Source of the DNA: Monodelphis domestica
Lineage: Eukaryota; Chordata; Mammalia; Didelphimorphia; Didelphidae
Direction: 5' to 3'
DNA: 64,000 bases
NCBI RefSeq assembly: GCF_027887165.1
Contig: NC_077228.1
Span: 385,256,456-385,320,455, forward strand
Position 1 is the stretch's first letter; each line of letters begins with the position of its first letter. The position numbers and the translations under genes are program-made. Shown piece after piece: positions 9,736-20,140 of this stretch. Under the pieces are notes generated by a model that was given only the letters and a program-made list of their open reading frames with translations, had not been told where the DNA came from and did not search any database.

Positions 9736-10434
9736 TGTTTCCCCCAATAATTCAGGTTTCTTCTTGTGGTACATCAGCATATTTTAAACATTGCATTAAA
9801 ATTCATACAAAATTATCAAAGGAATTTGCATATTAATATCACTGAACTTTCTGAGATTTTCTTGGTTTATCTTACTTTTATCTTCAGCATCTGTAATTTA
9901 ATAGCCCAGTATATAAATCATTTATAATATCTATTCCCCCAATATTATAACAATAAATTCTTAATGGGAAAAGTGTGATTGACAATCACTAGGCTTTTAA
10001 AAAACACACTTTCAGAAACTATGTCGACTTACAGAGTAAAGAAAGATAGAATGTTTATGTGTATAATATTCTTTGTTAACCATTATTCTAGTTCATTAAC
10101 ATTCTGTTAACTTACAATATTTTGTCTAGCCCAGTAGAGATAACAAACCAGTGCCCCTGCCCTTGCAGTTCTGGAGATGTGATTCTTCTGGGAGACTCCC
10201 ATTTTTCTCTTTAACAGCTATATATAACCATCTTATTTGGTGTCATTTTAGGAGAAGCACTTGTTATACCAGTCTATGCTTCAAAAACAAGATGAATTTT
10301 GGTAAAGAACAATTATTTTTCATGTATGCCAACAGAAAGACAACAGAAATAATGGCTTATAATTAGAAATCAAATCTTAAAATAGTTTGGGGGTTGGAGA
10401 GTTGTGGGTTTTTTTGTTCATTTGTTCATTTGGG
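9736..10434. other. Unassigned AT-rich DNA
   Basis: No family recognised. It ends in a T/G-rich stretch with repeated 'gttcattt' that leads into the L1 tail and contains the left TSD copy 'tcatttggg' (10426-10434). Confidence 0.4.
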
Positions 10435-11350
10435 TTTTTTTTAATTTAATTAATTTGGAATATTTTTCCATGGTTACATGAATCACATTCTTTCCCTCCT
10501 CTCCTCTCACCCCTTTCCCATAACCAATAAGCAATTCCACTGGGTTTTACATGTGTCATTGATCAAGACCTATTTTCATATTATTTATATTTGTACTAGG
10601 GTGGTCATTTAGAATCTACATCCTCAGTCACATCCCCATCGAACCATGTGTCCCTCAGGATTGTCCTGGGTCATTGCATTGCTGCTAGTAGAGAAGCCTA
10701 TTACATTTGATTGTGCCACAGTGTATCAGTCTCTGTGTACAGTGTTCTCCTGGTTCTACACCTCTCACTCTGCATCAGTTCCTGGAGGTCGTTCCAGTTC
10801 ATATGGAATTGCTCCACTTTATTATTCCTAGCATTCCATCACCAACATATACCACAATTTGTTCAGCCATTCCCCAATTGAAGGACATCCCCTCATTTTC
10901 CAAGTTTTGCCACCATGAAGAGTGTGGCTATAAACATTTTTGTGCAAGTCTTTTTCCTTATTATCTCTTTGGGGTACAAACCCAGCAGTGGTATGGCTGG
11001 ATCAAAGGACAAGCAGTCTTTTAGCGCCCTTTGGGCATAGTTCCAAATTGCCTTCCAGAATGATTGGATCAATTCACAACTCCACCAGCAATGCATTAAT
11101 GTCCCAATTTTGCTACATCCCCTCCAACATTTATTATGTTCCTTTTCTGTCATGTTAGCCAGTCTGCTAGGTGTGAGGTGGTACCTCAGGGTTGTTTTGA
11201 TTTGCATCTCTCTGGTTATAAGAGATTTAGAACACTTTTTAATGTGCTTATTAATAGCTTTGATTTCTTCATCTGAAAATTGCCTAGTTATGTCCCTTGC
11301 CCATTTATCAATTGGAGAATGGCTTGATTTTTTTGTACAATTGATTAAGC
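10435..11350 (-). mobile_element. 5'-truncated L1 (ORF2 C-terminus plus 3'UTR)
   Basis: A minus-strand frame (10893-11354) reads 'SPIDKWARDITRQFSDEEIK', 'KCSKSLITREMQIKTTLRYH', 'LTPSRLANMTEKEHNKCWRG' and 'DPAIPLLGLYPKE'. This is the human L1 ORF2 C-terminal text almost word for word ('KKWAKDMNRHFS', 'AIREMQIKTTMRYHLTPVRM', 'NRCWRGCGEIGTLLHCWW'), including the Cys-rich motif. The 3'UTR follows to a poly-T tail at 10435. The 9-bp direct repeat 'tcatttggg' (10426-10434 and 11351-11359) marks the insertion. The frame is open for about 150 codons, so this copy is fairly young. Confidence 0.9.
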
Positions 11351-11366
11351 TCATTTGGGGGTTTTT

Positions 11367-11663
11367 GGAGACTGGGTTTCTTTAATTCTCTCAAGCCAGA
11401 AGTGTAGTGTCCACTCAAAGACTCAGATACCATTACCTATATATAAACTTAATATGCTTCATTTTTCTGACTGAGCTGGTTCATTCGTCCTTAGGAAGAG
11501 TGATGGCCCTCTGCTCCATATAAGTAGAGATTTAGTGTACACACTTGATTTGCTTTGGCCCTGCTGCAGCTCAGAACCCCTGAGTTCAAGTGATCCACCA
11601 GTCTCAGCTTTCTCCATTAGCAGAGTTTATAGATGATATAAATATATATCACCACAGCCAGTT
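11367..11663 (-). pseudogene. RN7SL (pseudogene): 7SL (SRP) RNA pseudogene, nearly full length
   Basis: 7SL RNA is the RNA scaffold of the signal recognition particle. Reverse-complement 7SL text runs in order. 'ggagactgggtttctttaat' is the 7SL 3' end. 'agccagaagtgtagtg' matches 'ggctggagtgcagtg'. 'ctggttcattcgtccttagg' matches 'ccggttcacccctccttagg'. 'agtgatggccctctgctcc' follows. 'gatttagtgtacacacttga' matches 'gaacttagtgcggacacccga'. 'cccctgagttcaagtgatcc' and 'accacagccag' are the 5' Alu-domain end. Length is about 297 bp against about 300 bp for the real RNA. Both the Alu domain and S domain are present, so it derives from 7SL RNA and not from an Alu SINE. Many substitutions make it an old retrocopy. 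Confidence 0.75.
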
Positions 11664-11764
11664 TGATAGACTTAAAGCATATACTATTTCCCTATAGAAA
11701 TAAATCAAAACATCAGGATTTTGAGTTTTTTTAGGCTGTAACTATAAAAAATACTATGTTGAAA

Positions 11765-11880
11765 TGGAATGCTCTACTTAGAATCAGGAAGACTTGGATT
11801 CAAATGTGACCCTAATACTTGCTATCAACAATTGACTAACACAAGACATGCTGCTAACCCACAATTTTCACACTGCGGTT
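11765..11880 (+). repeat. MIR-like SINE fragment
   Basis: 'ctacttagaatcaggaagac' and 'ttggattcaaatgtgaccct' resemble a MIR-core SINE 5' half. Short and diverged. Confidence 0.45.
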
Positions 11881-12533
11881 TCAGATCTTCCTCAACTGAG
11901 TCAAGATTTATAGGAAATCAACTGCAGAGGCACAGTACTCCCACTGAAGAGTCCAAAAGCCTATGGAGTTTGGAATGCATGTTAAAAAAATCAAATCAAA
12001 CATTTAAAAAATGAATATATCAAAAATCAAAACTCAGAGCATTGTGAGTTAATAAATGGTTTCCTTGTTTAAGCATTGGTATCTACCTAACAATATCATT
12101 CTTTGGCATACATACAGTTCAACCATAAAATTTGCCCTCCTGATTTACCTAATAATAAAATTCTCTATCTCTTAAAAATGTATTTCCAGACTAGGGCATG
12201 TAAATGAATAGAAACATTTTCCAGTACAGGGGATGTAGTGTTTATTTGACACATTCTTTATATCTGAAGAAAAGAAATCTTCTGGCCCAAAACTATTTAA
12301 TAGTTGACTCCAAAGTCTATCCTCTTTCACAGATATCAAAAAAGGTGGCTCTTTGGCTAGTTAAAAAAATTTTTTTGAAAGAAATACCCCAGAATGTGTA
12401 TCTGTTCACAGAGATTCTACCCACTATACTGATTCCTTACCCCAATTAATATCAAGCATTCTAAAAGAAGGAAAAGATTGAAATTTAGAAAAATATGGTA
12501 GCAAGTTCAATCAACAGTTTTAATGAGACTTTA
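11881..12533. other. Unassigned DNA
   Basis: No gene or repeat family is recognised. The longest frames here look like chance reading frames without domain motifs. Confidence 0.4.
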
Positions 12534-12534
12534 T

Positions 12535-12682
12535 GCCATATAGAATCTTGCCTCTGACATTTACTGTATATGTGGATTTGGGGAAATCACTTAACTTCTG
12601 TGGGTATCTATTCCCTCAACTGCAAATTAAAGACTTGAAGCCCAGTGAATGCTCCAAACAACCTCTAAAATGTAGCATATCA
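12535..12682 (+). repeat. MIR SINE
   Basis: 'ttgcctctgacatttactgt', 'ggggaaatcacttaacttct', 'caactgcaaattaaagactt' and 'caacctctaaaatgtagca' follow the MIR core and the marsupial 3' end ('gacctctaaggtcc'). Diverged. Confidence 0.6.
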
Positions 12683-12777
12683 AAGGCTGCTCTTATTTAG
12701 TAGAACATGTCATGTTTGTTCATCAGAAGTTTGCTATATCAATGAAATCATAGGAGAGAGTGAAGGGGCAGAAGATA

Positions 12778-12848
12778 GGGAAGGAAGGAAGGAAGGAAGG
12801 AAGGAAGGAAGGAAGGAAGGAAGGAAGGAAGGAAGGAAGGAAGGAAGG
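12778..12848 (+). repeat. (GGAA)n microsatellite
   Basis: About 17-18 uninterrupted copies of the tetranucleotide ggaa. Flanks contain a MIR-like fragment (12860-12960, 'ttaggaaaattttgtgttca'). Confidence 0.97.
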
Positions 12849-13087
12849 TAGGTATAGTGGATAAAGGACATACCTTGAAGTTAGGAAAATTTTGTGTTCA
12901 AATTCTGCCTCTGGAATATGCTATCTGTATGGCATATACAATTCAATTAAATTCTCAGGGCTGTAGGAACTTTCTAAGATTACAAAAGAGATTTTATATA
13001 TAAAGTTATAAAGTATTAGTTCCTTTGGTTTATCCACTGACTTACTTATCAAACAGAATTCTCATTCTGAACCACCTCTAGGTCTCA

Positions 13088-13130
13088 ATAGGGAAGGGAA
13101 GGGAAGGGGAAGGGAGGGAAGGGGAAGGGA
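13088..13130 (+). repeat. (GGGAA)n imperfect microsatellite
   Basis: Purine-rich repeats of gggaa/ggggaa, imperfect, about 43 bp. Confidence 0.85.
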
Positions 13131-13384
13131 ACCGGAAGACCTTAAAGATATTGGTAATTCATTTGATTCTACTTTGTTAAATATTGAGAATTTTATGTAA
13201 CATTTTAACATTTATTTTAAGTTATCTTTATTAATGGTTACATTCATAATTTAATTGGTTTAGTTTAAAGTATTTTAACGTGATACTTAAATATGATGAA
13301 TGGAAACCTGAAAATGTATCAGAATTTCTTTACCAGGAGTCAGTACCAGTAATGTCTTTTCCAGAGTAATGGCATAACCCTATA

Positions 13385-13930
13385 GATATGGTTCAATTTC
13401 CCACCAAAGAAGTCAGATTTAACTGGCTGGTTCCTGTCTCAGGTGCCGATGGCTTCCAGTAAACAATAGCTTGATATGAACCAAAATAACACTGTGAGTT
13501 GCTAGGGAGAATCTGGCAAGGGATAAGGCTGGATGAATAGATTGTAAAAGACCAAGACACCAAATCTGAATTCCTCCATGTGATTCAAGTCATATCTCAC
13601 AATGAACTCATTGAAAGACTGAGAGCTTTTTTAGAAAACTGTCCTGCCATATGTGACAATGAATTCACTGTTTTCGTAATCTAAACTCTCCACGTCAGCA
13701 AAGGAAACCTGAGGTACCAGGCAACAGAAAGCTGAGCCGTTTAGAATCTTTTTTGACTTGAAAGCCTGTTTGGTGTGATTGGAGTAAATGACTCACTTGA
13801 TCTGGAAGTTGACCACAAAGTTTTTTAGTTTGGGGCTTTTCACAATCTGTAATGCTTCAGAAATCCTGAACAGGGATTCCAGAGAAATGTGCTCTTTAAA
13901 TGCTTTTGCTCAGGAAATCACAGATATACC
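13385..13930 (-). pseudogene. Possible decayed coding segment, parent unknown
   Basis: On the minus strand one frame runs for more than 100 codons with few interruptions and a balanced amino-acid composition. Examples are 'ISLESLFRISEALQIV', 'KSPKLKNFVVNFQIK', 'QVSFADVESLDYENSEFIV' and 'NEFIVRYDLNHMEEFRFG'. No introns, domains or known family were recognised. It could be a retropseudogene or a fragment of an old element, or chance. The base composition (about 40% GC, several CpGs) differs slightly from its AT-rich neighbours. Confidence 0.3.
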
Positions 13931-14274
13931 TGAAGGGAAAGGGACCATCTACGGAGTTTAGTCTGTTGAGATTGTAAATTGTTTTATTTTGTTGTATCAA
14001 TGGACATTCAGTTTAGAGAAGGACATTCATCCTACTCCAAAAGTTGAATTCAAATGCCATTGAGCAATTGATGAGATTTCACAACTCACAGACCAAAGAG
14101 TTAAAGCCCAAAGAACATGACCTTTATTTAAATATTTTAAGGCAGTGTGGAAGATTTATAAAATTATAAATTTTCACTATAATAATTATGCCTATAAACT
14201 GCTCCTTTTCCCTTCCTTCTCATCTTTCTGGTCCCTAAGATAGAGAAATTGTGAGATACTGTGCTTTCCATTCA

Positions 14275-14390
14275 ATCATAGAACTTTAGAGCTGGAAAAA
14301 TGCTTAGAGATCAAATTCAACTTCCTTTTGTGTTACTAGACAAGTATTTCAGCCCCTGGAGAAGCTGAGAAACTGTTTCTTCTTTTGGTT
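14275..14390 (-). repeat. MIR SINE fragment
   Basis: 'catagaactttagagctgga' and 'aaaatgcttagagatcaaat' followed by 'cagcccctggagaagctgag' are the reverse complement of the marsupial MIR 3' half. Confidence 0.6.
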
Positions 14391-14655
14391 TTGAATCCCC
14401 AGCACTATTCCTTACATGTAATAGATGTTTAATAAATAGTCGTGAGATTAGACTGAATTCCTTTCCAAACTTTTGTAGCATTTTATTTTTACTTTTTAAT
14501 TATACATTCCACCTTGTAATACAATTAGACATTTATGTTTTATCTACCTCAATAGAGTAAAAAGCTTTATGAGGGCAGATACTTGCTTTACTCTTTCTGT
14601 ATACTCCACCCTTAGGACTTTGCTCAATAAATGTTTGTTGAATGGTTGGGTAATA
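14391..14655 (+). repeat. Two L2-type 3' ends
   Basis: 'atgtaatagatgtttaataa' (about 14415) and 'tatgagggcagatacttgct...gctcaataaatgtttgttga' (14570-14642) are typical of L2 3' ends ('gagggcagggact', 'gcttaataaatgcttgttga'). Both plus strand. Confidence 0.6.
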
Positions 14656-14741
14656 AAAAGTATATTGTTTTGAAACTATGTAGTTTTACATAGTATGACT
14701 TTTAATTAAGGTAATATCCTTTTCTCACAGGCTATATTATT

Positions 14742-14936
14742 TCTTTTTTTAAAACCCTTACCCTCCATCTTAGAATTATTACTAAGTATCAGTTCCAAGG
14801 TTATTGGTAAGGGCTAGATAACTGGGTTTAAGTGATTTGCCCAGGGTTACACAGCTAGGAATTGTCTAAAACTACATGTGAACTAAGACCTGCTCTCTCC
14901 AGGCCTGGGTCTCTATCCACTAAGGACATGACTGCC
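14742..14936 (-). mobile_element. Opossum SINE1-type element
   Basis: Starts with poly-T and 'aaacccttaccctccatctt' and ends 'gactgccaccc'. 'gatttgcccagggttacaca' is the reverse complement of the core. The direct repeat 'ctatattattt'/'ctatattattc' flanks it. Confidence 0.8.
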
Positions 14937-15350
14937 ACCCAAACTATATTATTCCTTAAGCCTAATTCACTCTGAAGATCACTATTTTCTTATCAATAGC
15001 AATGGAAAGGCAACTGGTAAAAATGTAAAATTCTGAAACAAAAACAAAAATCAGTCTTTGCAAACTACAAAAATCATTTTTGCTTATTTTACTTCAAATT
15101 TCAAAGTTCAAAGTCCATTGAATTTCTCAACTTAATAATCATACATTTAAAAATTTTTTTAAACAATCACAAATTAACCAGGAGATACTACAGTTGTTCC
15201 AATCCTGTGAAGAAAGACCTAAAGAGAACAAATAAGTGGTCTAGGTTTATAGAGCAAGTCAGTAGAATGATTCAAATTCTTCACTAAAATTTGTAACTGA
15301 ACTACAAGGTAATAATGTTTTCTAAGTACTTCTCTGATACACCCACTTTT
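14937..15350. other. Unassigned A-rich DNA
   Basis: No gene or repeat family recognised. Confidence 0.4.
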
Positions 15351-15351
15351 T

Positions 15352-15987
15352 TGCTTTCAATTTTTATTATAGTTTTCTTTTCCACATAACATGCTAATAC
15401 AAAATTTCAATAATTATTTTCTGACTTTTTGCTCTCTATGTTCTCTCCCTCTCTTCTCTGTTCCCCTCTTCCCAAGATGGCAAATGATACCATACAGGTT
15501 TGCTTGAGAAATAAGGCCTTTGTCAGAGGCACTTGATATCAATTTTTTTCCCCAGTCTGTTGTTTCCCTTCTAATCTTGGTTGCTTTTGGTTTTGTGCAA
15601 AACCTTTTTAATTTAATGTAGTCAAAGTTATCTGTTTTAACATCTTGTAATATTCTGTATGTTTTATTTGGTCATAAATTCTGCCACTATCCATAGGTCT
15701 GACAGGCTCACTATTTTATGTTCCCCTAATTTATTTATAGTGTCACCCTTGAAATATTAGTTAATGCCTAGTTTCTGCCATAGTTTTCTAGTTTTGCCAG
15801 TAATTTTTGTAAAATAGTGAGTTTTTCTTGCAGAAGTTTGGATTTTGGGGTATGTCAAACATGAGGCTACTAGAGTCATTTACTACTGGGTACTGAATGC
15901 CTAATCTATTCCATTGGTCCACTACTCTTTTTCTCAGCCCATACTATATTGTTTTGATGATTGCTGCTTTATAATACAGTTTGAGAT
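15352..15987 (-). mobile_element. Old L1, ORF2 piece joined directly to the 3' tail
   Basis: From 15990 leftwards on the minus strand, ORF2 text runs as far as 'gacaaaggccttatttctca'. At about 15480 it changes abruptly to a purine-rich 3'UTR end ('gggaagaggggaacagagaa') and tail. Compared with the L1 fragment at 27125-28140, the ORF2 C-terminus and most of the 3'UTR are missing. Diverged, no long frame. Confidence 0.7.
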
Positions 15988-16003
15988 CCTGTCCCCCTTT
16001 TTT

Positions 16004-16796
16004 GTAAAAAATATTTTATTTTCCCAATTACATGTAATATTTTTCAACATTCATTTTCTAAAATTAAAAGACCCATATTATCTCCCTCCCTCCCTCCCTG
16101 TCTGCCTTCCTCCCTCTTGGAAATGGTAAGCAATTTGATCTGTGTTATACATGTATTATTATGCAAATCACACTTCCCTATTGGTCATTGCTGTAAGAGA
16201 ATACTCATATAAAACCATCAATAAACTAATGTGAAAAATAGTATTCTTTTTTTTCTTTGGGAAATTGCAAAATTATCTTTATTCACTTCATACTTTTCCC
16301 TGAAACATGAGTCGAGTTGTCTTTGAATGTCAATATTATTTTATTCTTTTTTTTTATTTTTTAAATAGAAAAATAGTATTCTTTGATCTGCATCTGACTC
16401 CAACAGTTCTTCCTCTGGAGGTGGATAGCATTCTTTGTCATGAGTCCTTCAGCATTGTCCTGGATCATCGTATGCCCGAGAGTAGCGTTCACAGTTAGCC
16501 ATCCCACGATCTTTCTGTTACTATATAGAATGTTCTCCTGGTTCTGTTTATTCCACTCTGCATCACTTCATGTAGGTCTTTGGAGCTTCTTGTGAAATCA
16601 TCCTGCTCATCATTTCTTATAGCAAAATAGTATCCCATCACCAACATGTACCACAGTTTTGTTCAACCATTCTCCAGCTGATGGACATCCCATCGATTGT
16701 CAGTTATTTGTTTCCACAAAATACATTAGTGTCCCAATTCCGCCACATCTCCTCCAACATTTATCATTTTCCTTTACTGTCACATCAGCCAATTTG
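16004..16796 (-). mobile_element. L1 3'UTR/ORF2 end copy with an internal deletion
   Basis: 'cctctggaggtggatagcat', 'gttctcctggttctgtttat', 'atgtaccacagttttgttca' and 'cacatctcctccaacattta' are reverse-complement L1 3' sequence. Between 'ttgtttccac' and 'aaaatacattagtgtcc' (about 16718) roughly 170 bp present in related copies is absent. Imperfect 16-bp direct repeats ('cctgt...ccctttttt', 15988-16003 and 16797-16812, two mismatches) bound the insertion. It holds a small retrocopy at 16250-16367. Confidence 0.75.
16250..16367 (-). mobile_element. Short polyadenylated retrocopy inside L1
   Basis: The insert is bounded by a perfect 17-bp TSD 'gaaaaatagtattcttt' (16233-16249 and 16368-16384), which splits the surrounding L1. 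On the minus strand it reads 'gaagtgaataaagataattt', then 'tgcaatttcccaaag', then an A tail, so an AATAAA signal sits about 23 nt before the tail, as in a real mRNA 3' end. The body is only about 80 bp. The source transcript is not recognised. Its 5' end is A-rich. Confidence 0.7.
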
Positions 16797-16949
16797 CCTG
16801 TTTCCCTTTTTTAATGACCAAAAAAACAAAGCGGTTTACTAAATTACCCAATGCTACAAATGCAGCCTATAGAATACATATGGATTTTTTTTAAAGTCAG
16901 ATTCCACTGACTTCAATTTGTAATAATAAGGCCAGGAGCTGGGCTGGAT

Positions 16950-17200
16950 TAAGGGCAGTAAGATAGAGTGCTAGAGCTCCTCAGGAAGACCTGACTTCAA
17001 ATTCTGACTCAGGCAATTAGCTATGATCTTAGACAAGTCAATTAGCTTCTTTTTGCCTCTGTTTTCACAACTGTAAAATGGAGATAGTAGCTCCTACCTT
17101 CCAGGACTGTTAATGATTATCAAAAGAGATAATAACTATGAAGTACTTTGTAAACCCCAAAGAGCTCTATAAATGTTGGGTCTTGGTGGTGGTGGTATTA
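16950..17200 (+). repeat. MIR/Ther SINE, nearly complete
   Basis: 'ctcaggaagacctgacttca', 'tagacaagtcaattagcttc', 'caactgtaaaatggagatag', 'gctcctaccttccaggactg', 'actttgtaaaccccaaagag' and 'ctctataaatgttgggt' match the full therian MIR layout up to its 3' end. Confidence 0.85.
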
Positions 17201-17419
17201 ATACTTTTGCTGAACAAATCTAACCCTAAATCTTTCCTTATTTAAAGTGAAAATTAATAGACTGAGGATTTTTAGGGGGGTGGGATCAGTATTCAAAATA
17301 GTTAAGCAGAAATTGTTTTTAAATAACATGAATCCTTTTGGAGACACCATTTTTGGAGTATGACTAAATATTGCATTCCATACAGTGTTTTCATATAAAC
17401 AATTTCACTTTGGGGGGAG

Positions 17420-17538
17420 GGAAGCTTCAGTTCTGGAGTCTGAAACCTACTCCCTGGGTTACCTTGAGCAAATTACTTATCTCCCTAGGATTTGGTTTCC
17501 TCATCTGTAAAACATGAACCCTGGACCTGATAACCTTT
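17420..17538 (+). repeat. MIR SINE 3' half
   Basis: 'ccctgggttaccttgagcaa' and 'cctcatctgtaaaacatgaa' are MIR core sequence; the 3' end runs into the (GA)n array. Confidence 0.65.
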
Positions 17539-17606
<68 letters not shown>

Positions 17607-17609
17607 ACT

Positions 17610-17640
<31 letters not shown>
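17539..17640 (+). repeat. (GA)n followed by (GT)n microsatellite
   Basis: About 67 bp of ga repeats (one interruption) and about 30 bp of gt repeats, separated by 'cacttgtat'. Confidence 0.97.
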
Positions 17641-17647
<7 letters not shown>

Positions 17648-17652
17648 AATAT

Positions 17653-17815
17653 TTTTAAACCCTTTACTTTCTGCCTTAGAATCAATATTGTGTATTGGTT
17701 CTAAGGCAGAAGAGCAGAGCAGTAAGGGCTAGGCAATGGGGGTTAAGTGACTTGCCCAGGGTCACAGAGCTAGGAAGTATCTGAAGCCAGATTTGAACCC
17801 AAGATCTCCCATCTC
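17653..17815 (-). mobile_element. Opossum SINE1-type element
   Basis: 'aaaccctttactttctgcct', 'gggctaggcaatgggggtta', 'gacttgcccagggtcacaga' and 'agatctcccatctct' form a SINE1 in reverse, missing the tRNA-like head. A perfect 13-bp TSD 'tagatataaatat' flanks it (17640-17652 and 17816-17828). Confidence 0.9.
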
Positions 17816-17828
17816 TAGATATAAATAT

Positions 17829-19095
17829 AGAGGAGATATATAGAGATATGAACATAGATATATAGGTAATATTGTATGGTTGACTAGAAAATACTACCAC
17901 TGCTTTGACAAGCTACACTGAAAATCAAGCACATTGCTTCATAAGAGGCTGCTATGCACATACTCAGATGTTCTACCTCCAAATCCACTGATAAGTAGCC
18001 TCTTTTGAAGGTTGAATTTCAATGTGTGTTATGAAAGCAGTAGCAGTATTTTCTAGCCACCTATACAAATATAAATACACACACATATATAAATATGCAT
18101 CTATACATGATATATACTGATTGGAAGCCCATTTTAACTTATGGAAACAATTCAGCCAAGGACCTTTTCCCTCAGTAATGGGAATGTCCAGACAAATGAA
18201 TGAATGTTGCTATCCTAGTTTTATTTCATGCACTTGGAAATGAATGGCTTTACAAATATTCTATAGTTCAAACATTTAACTCATTCAAACTGACATTCCC
18301 TCAGTCATGCTGTCTAATGAGATTTTACTTTACGTGATTTTAGTAATGAGAGAAGGGAATAGATAGAAACTTTTTAATTTCAAATGTCACCTTAGAAAAA
18401 GAAAGTCGAATTAAAAATGAAATTGTCATCCCCTCTAAAATTGTCCTTATTTTTCCAACCCCAAATCTCCCATTCCCAAAATTGTTTAAATCCCTTTGAG
18501 CTCCCTTAGGAAGAAGGACTAGAGAAGGAAAATATTCAGTGTTGAAATATAATAAGCATATCACAAACTGTTTTTTTTTATGGAGGAGGTGGCCTTAGTC
18601 TTAGAAATCTACCATGGAAACAGAACTATTAGGTTCTAATTATGTTCAAGTTAAATAAGATAAAGAAATTGTCTATTCTCATTAACATAGTGAGTGGAGA
18701 CAATAAATAAGATTCCCCAAATAGTCAGTCCATGGAGAAAAAGTCAAATATTCAATAAAAATACTAACCCATGATGATAAAAAGCTACAATTTTCTTAGA
18801 TGAAATAATGGAACAAGGAATGACTTGCTTAGGGGTAGAACAATTTTTTCAGATATATACCTAGAGAAGCAGAACTGTTATATGATTACTACTCTATCAA
18901 TTTGATTAAGTTCAATCAATATTTTCTGAGCAAGTACGATGTGCTCAACTCCATGGTAGCCACAAAGAACTATTGCTTCTAGTTCTTCAATATTTACAGG
19001 ATTCATGACTTCATTCCCCCACTAATGCAGATTGTAGCTCACCCCAAGCCTTAGTAGATGGTTTTTAAAAATAGCTACAGTACAAAAAAAAAAGC
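17829..19095. other. Unassigned AT-rich DNA
   Basis: No gene found. A short L2-like 3' end in reverse lies at 18905-18975 ('gagcaagtacgatgtgctca'). The rest is unassigned. Confidence 0.4.
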
Positions 19096-19099
19096 ATCA

Positions 19100-19860
19100 C
19101 CTTGGTGGCCAGTGTTTCAGCATAAACTTTTCTAAACATAGTGTGAATTTTAAAACTATTCCACCCAACTCAGGCCATACTTTAGAAGATCTGATTTAGC
19201 TATTTCCTGATTATTAACAATAGAGATACTTGGTTTAACAGAATCAAGTCTTGGGAACTATATATTTCTCCACCCTACCCAGTTTAACAAGATCAGGAAT
19301 GCCTGCATCATACTCAAAGATTTAATTATCTGAGGAAATGGCCTTCAGCAGACATATGCAGAAAAAGCGGATAGACCCCTGGGCTATCCTAAGTCCAAGC
19401 TAAGCTATCATTGGTACAGATGAGACGCAGGAAAGTGACATAAAACCATCTATATAAGGCAGATCACTTGCTCTCTCTCCCTCTTTCCCCAGAGAGGCGA
19501 CTCTGGCTGGCAGCATGCTAAGCGTTCCACATCTTGGCGTGGTGGCAGCTAATTGTCTCGGTTTGGTGGTGAGTTTGCCCTTGAGCAGATTCAGGCTCAG
19601 ACATCTTGACTGAGCCCTTTTGGAGTTCAGGCTGGTTCCTTCCTCCTTACTTTCTAGAGCCTCTGGTCTTTTTTCTGGCACTAGCCAGGTGGGAGAAATC
19701 CTACTCCCTTTCCTTCTTCCTTCTTCTTAATCTTTTTCCACTGTATCAATTAAATCACCATAATTTTCCAGCTGACTTGGGTATTTTATTATTTGGGATT
19801 TTCCCTGGCAACCAATTAAATTTAGATTTTAAGTCACAATGCTAAAATTATCTTTATAAT
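19100..19860 (+). mobile_element. Possible solo LTR fossil
   Basis: The stretch has the look of an old retroviral LTR: a TATA-like 'ctatataagg' (19449-19458), then a CT-rich initiation-like region, a more GC-rich stretch ('cgtggtggcagctaattg'), and a pyrimidine-rich 3' part. No second LTR or internal region is seen nearby, and no clear end repeats were found, so both boundaries and family are uncertain. If real it is an old, degraded solo copy. Confidence 0.35.
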
Positions 19861-19934
19861 AGCCATGTTGGTCAATAGAAAAGAGTTTTGCCATCTATCA
19901 CCAGGTCAGAAATGGAAGTTTTTCCATCTTGGAT

Positions 19935-20140
19935 CATAAAATCATGACATCATATAGAGTTGGAAGGAATTTTAGAGATAACCAAGTCCAACCCCTTCAT
20001 TTTACAAATGAGGAAACGGAGGCAAGAGAGATTAAATGACTTGGTCAGGGCAATGCAAAGAATAAGTATATGAGGTTGGATCTGAGACCTTGTCCTCTTG
20101 GTTCCAAGCCCAATGGTCTCTATATACTACTAGAGTTCAG
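19935..20140 (-). repeat. MIR SINE, nearly complete
   Basis: 'agagttggaaggaattttag', 'accaagtccaaccccttcat', 'tttacaaatgaggaaacgga' and 'ttccaagcccaatggtctct' give the marsupial MIR in reverse over about 200 bp. Confidence 0.85.

Noticed and set aside
11367-11663. Alu SINE
   Set aside because: The S-domain text of 7SL is present, and Alu SINEs are limited to primates; a 7SL pseudogene fits better.
12778-12848. CRISPR-like or satellite array
   Set aside because: Simple tetranucleotide repeat without spacers; a vertebrate microsatellite.
17485-17685. Open frame with Ser-Leu and Thr-His repeats
   Set aside because: Produced by the (GA)n/(GT)n arrays and a SINE1.
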